Assembly (NCBI RefSeq): GCF_000422925.1
Contig: NZ_AUGZ01000008.1
Coordinates: forward strand, 156,867 to 220,866
Direction: 5' to 3'
Length of the DNA stretch: 64,000 nucleotides
Origin: Paludibacterium yongneupense DSM 18731
GTDB lineage: Bacteria > Pseudomonadota > Gammaproteobacteria > Burkholderiales > Chromobacteriaceae
Positions 63,879 to 64,000 of the stretch are shown here, piece after piece. Every line of letters begins with the position of its first letter. The stretch's first letter is position 1. Below the pieces are notes generated by a model. That model was given only the letters and a program-made list of their open reading frames with translations. It was not told the DNA's origin and did not search any database. The position numbers and the translations under genes are program-made.

Positions 63879-63894
63879 GTGGTAACGATACCAC
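63879..63894 (+). promoter_or_regulatory. LacI-family operator, copy 3, abutting the ribosome-binding site
   Basis: GTGGTAACGATACCAC is a palindrome with one central mismatch, immediately followed by the AAGGAG Shine-Dalgarno sequence (63895-63900). A repressor bound here would block elongation as a roadblock, or the site overlaps a promoter that I could not place. Confidence 0.72.
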
Positions 63895-63906
63895 AAGGAG
63901 TTCAGC

Positions 63907-64000
63907 ATGGATCATCAACAGACGGCCGCGGCGATTCTGCCGCTGGTCGGCGGTGCGGACAATATCGTCAGCGCCGCCCATTGCGCGACGCGCCTGCGGC
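63907..64000 (+). CDS. PTS sugar transporter, EIIB domain start (partial)
   Basis: The gene runs off the right edge; 31 codons are visible, starting MDHQQTAAAILPLVGGADNI and continuing to the Cys of AAHCATRLR, the phosphorylated cysteine of glucose/sucrose-superfamily EIIB domains. The protein is most likely an EIIBC (or EIIBCA) permease for a sugar such as sucrose, trehalose, a beta-glucoside or N-acetylglucosamine. AAGGAG lies six bases before the ATG. LacI-type operators upstream suggest substrate induction. Confidence 0.85.
   Translation, partial: MDHQQTAAAILPLVGGADNIVSAAHCATRLR

Larger units (their letters stand above)
63412..63906. other. 495-base regulatory region before a sugar PTS gene
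   Basis: No gene is supported here. The region contains a promoter-like pair at 63556-63584, three operator-like palindromes built on TGGTAACG (63591, 63727, 63879) and a lone half-site CTTGGTAACGGGG near 63848. No clear terminator for the polyene cluster was found in the first 100 bases. Confidence 0.7.

Overview
The window looks like the chromosome of a betaproteobacterium of the Chromobacteriaceae (order Neisseriales). It is GC-rich, with dense and often overlapping genes. The strongest taxonomic signal is a convergent, overlapping LuxI/LuxR pair that closely resembles CviI/CviR of Chromobacterium, with a perfect CviR-type operator upstream of the synthase. The housekeeping genes (obgE next to rplU-rpmA, recCBD, an fbpABC-type iron importer, prlC, ahpCF) fit that placement. 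I saw no insertion sequence, prophage, CRISPR array or rRNA.

Layout. 1-5 kb: a diguanylate cyclase fused to a hemerythrin domain (cut by the left edge), tRNA-Arg(CCU), ispB, rplU-rpmA and obgE. 5-10 kb: a three-gene operon encoding a MukBEF/MksBEF/Wadjet-like SMC complex, with no nuclease subunit beside it. 10-16 kb: a putative outer-membrane protein, an RDD membrane protein, a gamma-carbonic-anhydrase-like protein, oligopeptidase A, exonuclease III and an RquA-like methyltransferase. 16-22 kb: ahpFC, ferredoxin/flavodoxin-NADP reductase, and a glycosyltransferase coupled to an LpxH-like phosphoesterase. 22-26 kb: two complete two-component systems (QseBC-like and RegBA-like) in one operon with overlapping genes. 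26-33.5 kb: an acyl-CoA ligase, then an operon for organic-acid uptake and oxidation, then a nitronate monooxygenase. 33.8-37 kb: the quorum-sensing pair and a LysR regulator. 37-41 kb: a PuuB-like oxidase, the ubiUVT genes for oxygen-independent ubiquinone synthesis, and a SirB2-family protein. 41-51 kb: recC-recB-ppk2-recD. 51-56 kb: a Nudix hydrolase and fbpABC with a Fur-box candidate. 56-63.4 kb: a compact type II fatty-acid/polyketide locus of aryl-polyene type, with its own phosphopantetheinyl transferase. Right edge: the start of a sugar PTS gene behind three copies of a LacI-family operator-like palindrome.

How the genes work together. A recurring theme is adaptation to changing oxygen: the hemerythrin-linked cyclase, a RegB-like kinase that keeps the redox-box cysteine, ubiUVT for anaerobic ubiquinone, a probable rhodoquinone-forming enzyme, and ahpCF against peroxide. 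A second theme is the cell envelope: the aryl-polyene-like locus, the LpxH-like/glycosyltransferase pair and the QseBC-like system. The observations I rate highest are the reduced aryl-polyene-like cluster, the nuclease-less SMC operon beside obgE, the RquA-like gene, and the stacked redox/envelope two-component operon. All function calls come from reading the sequence; no database search was run.
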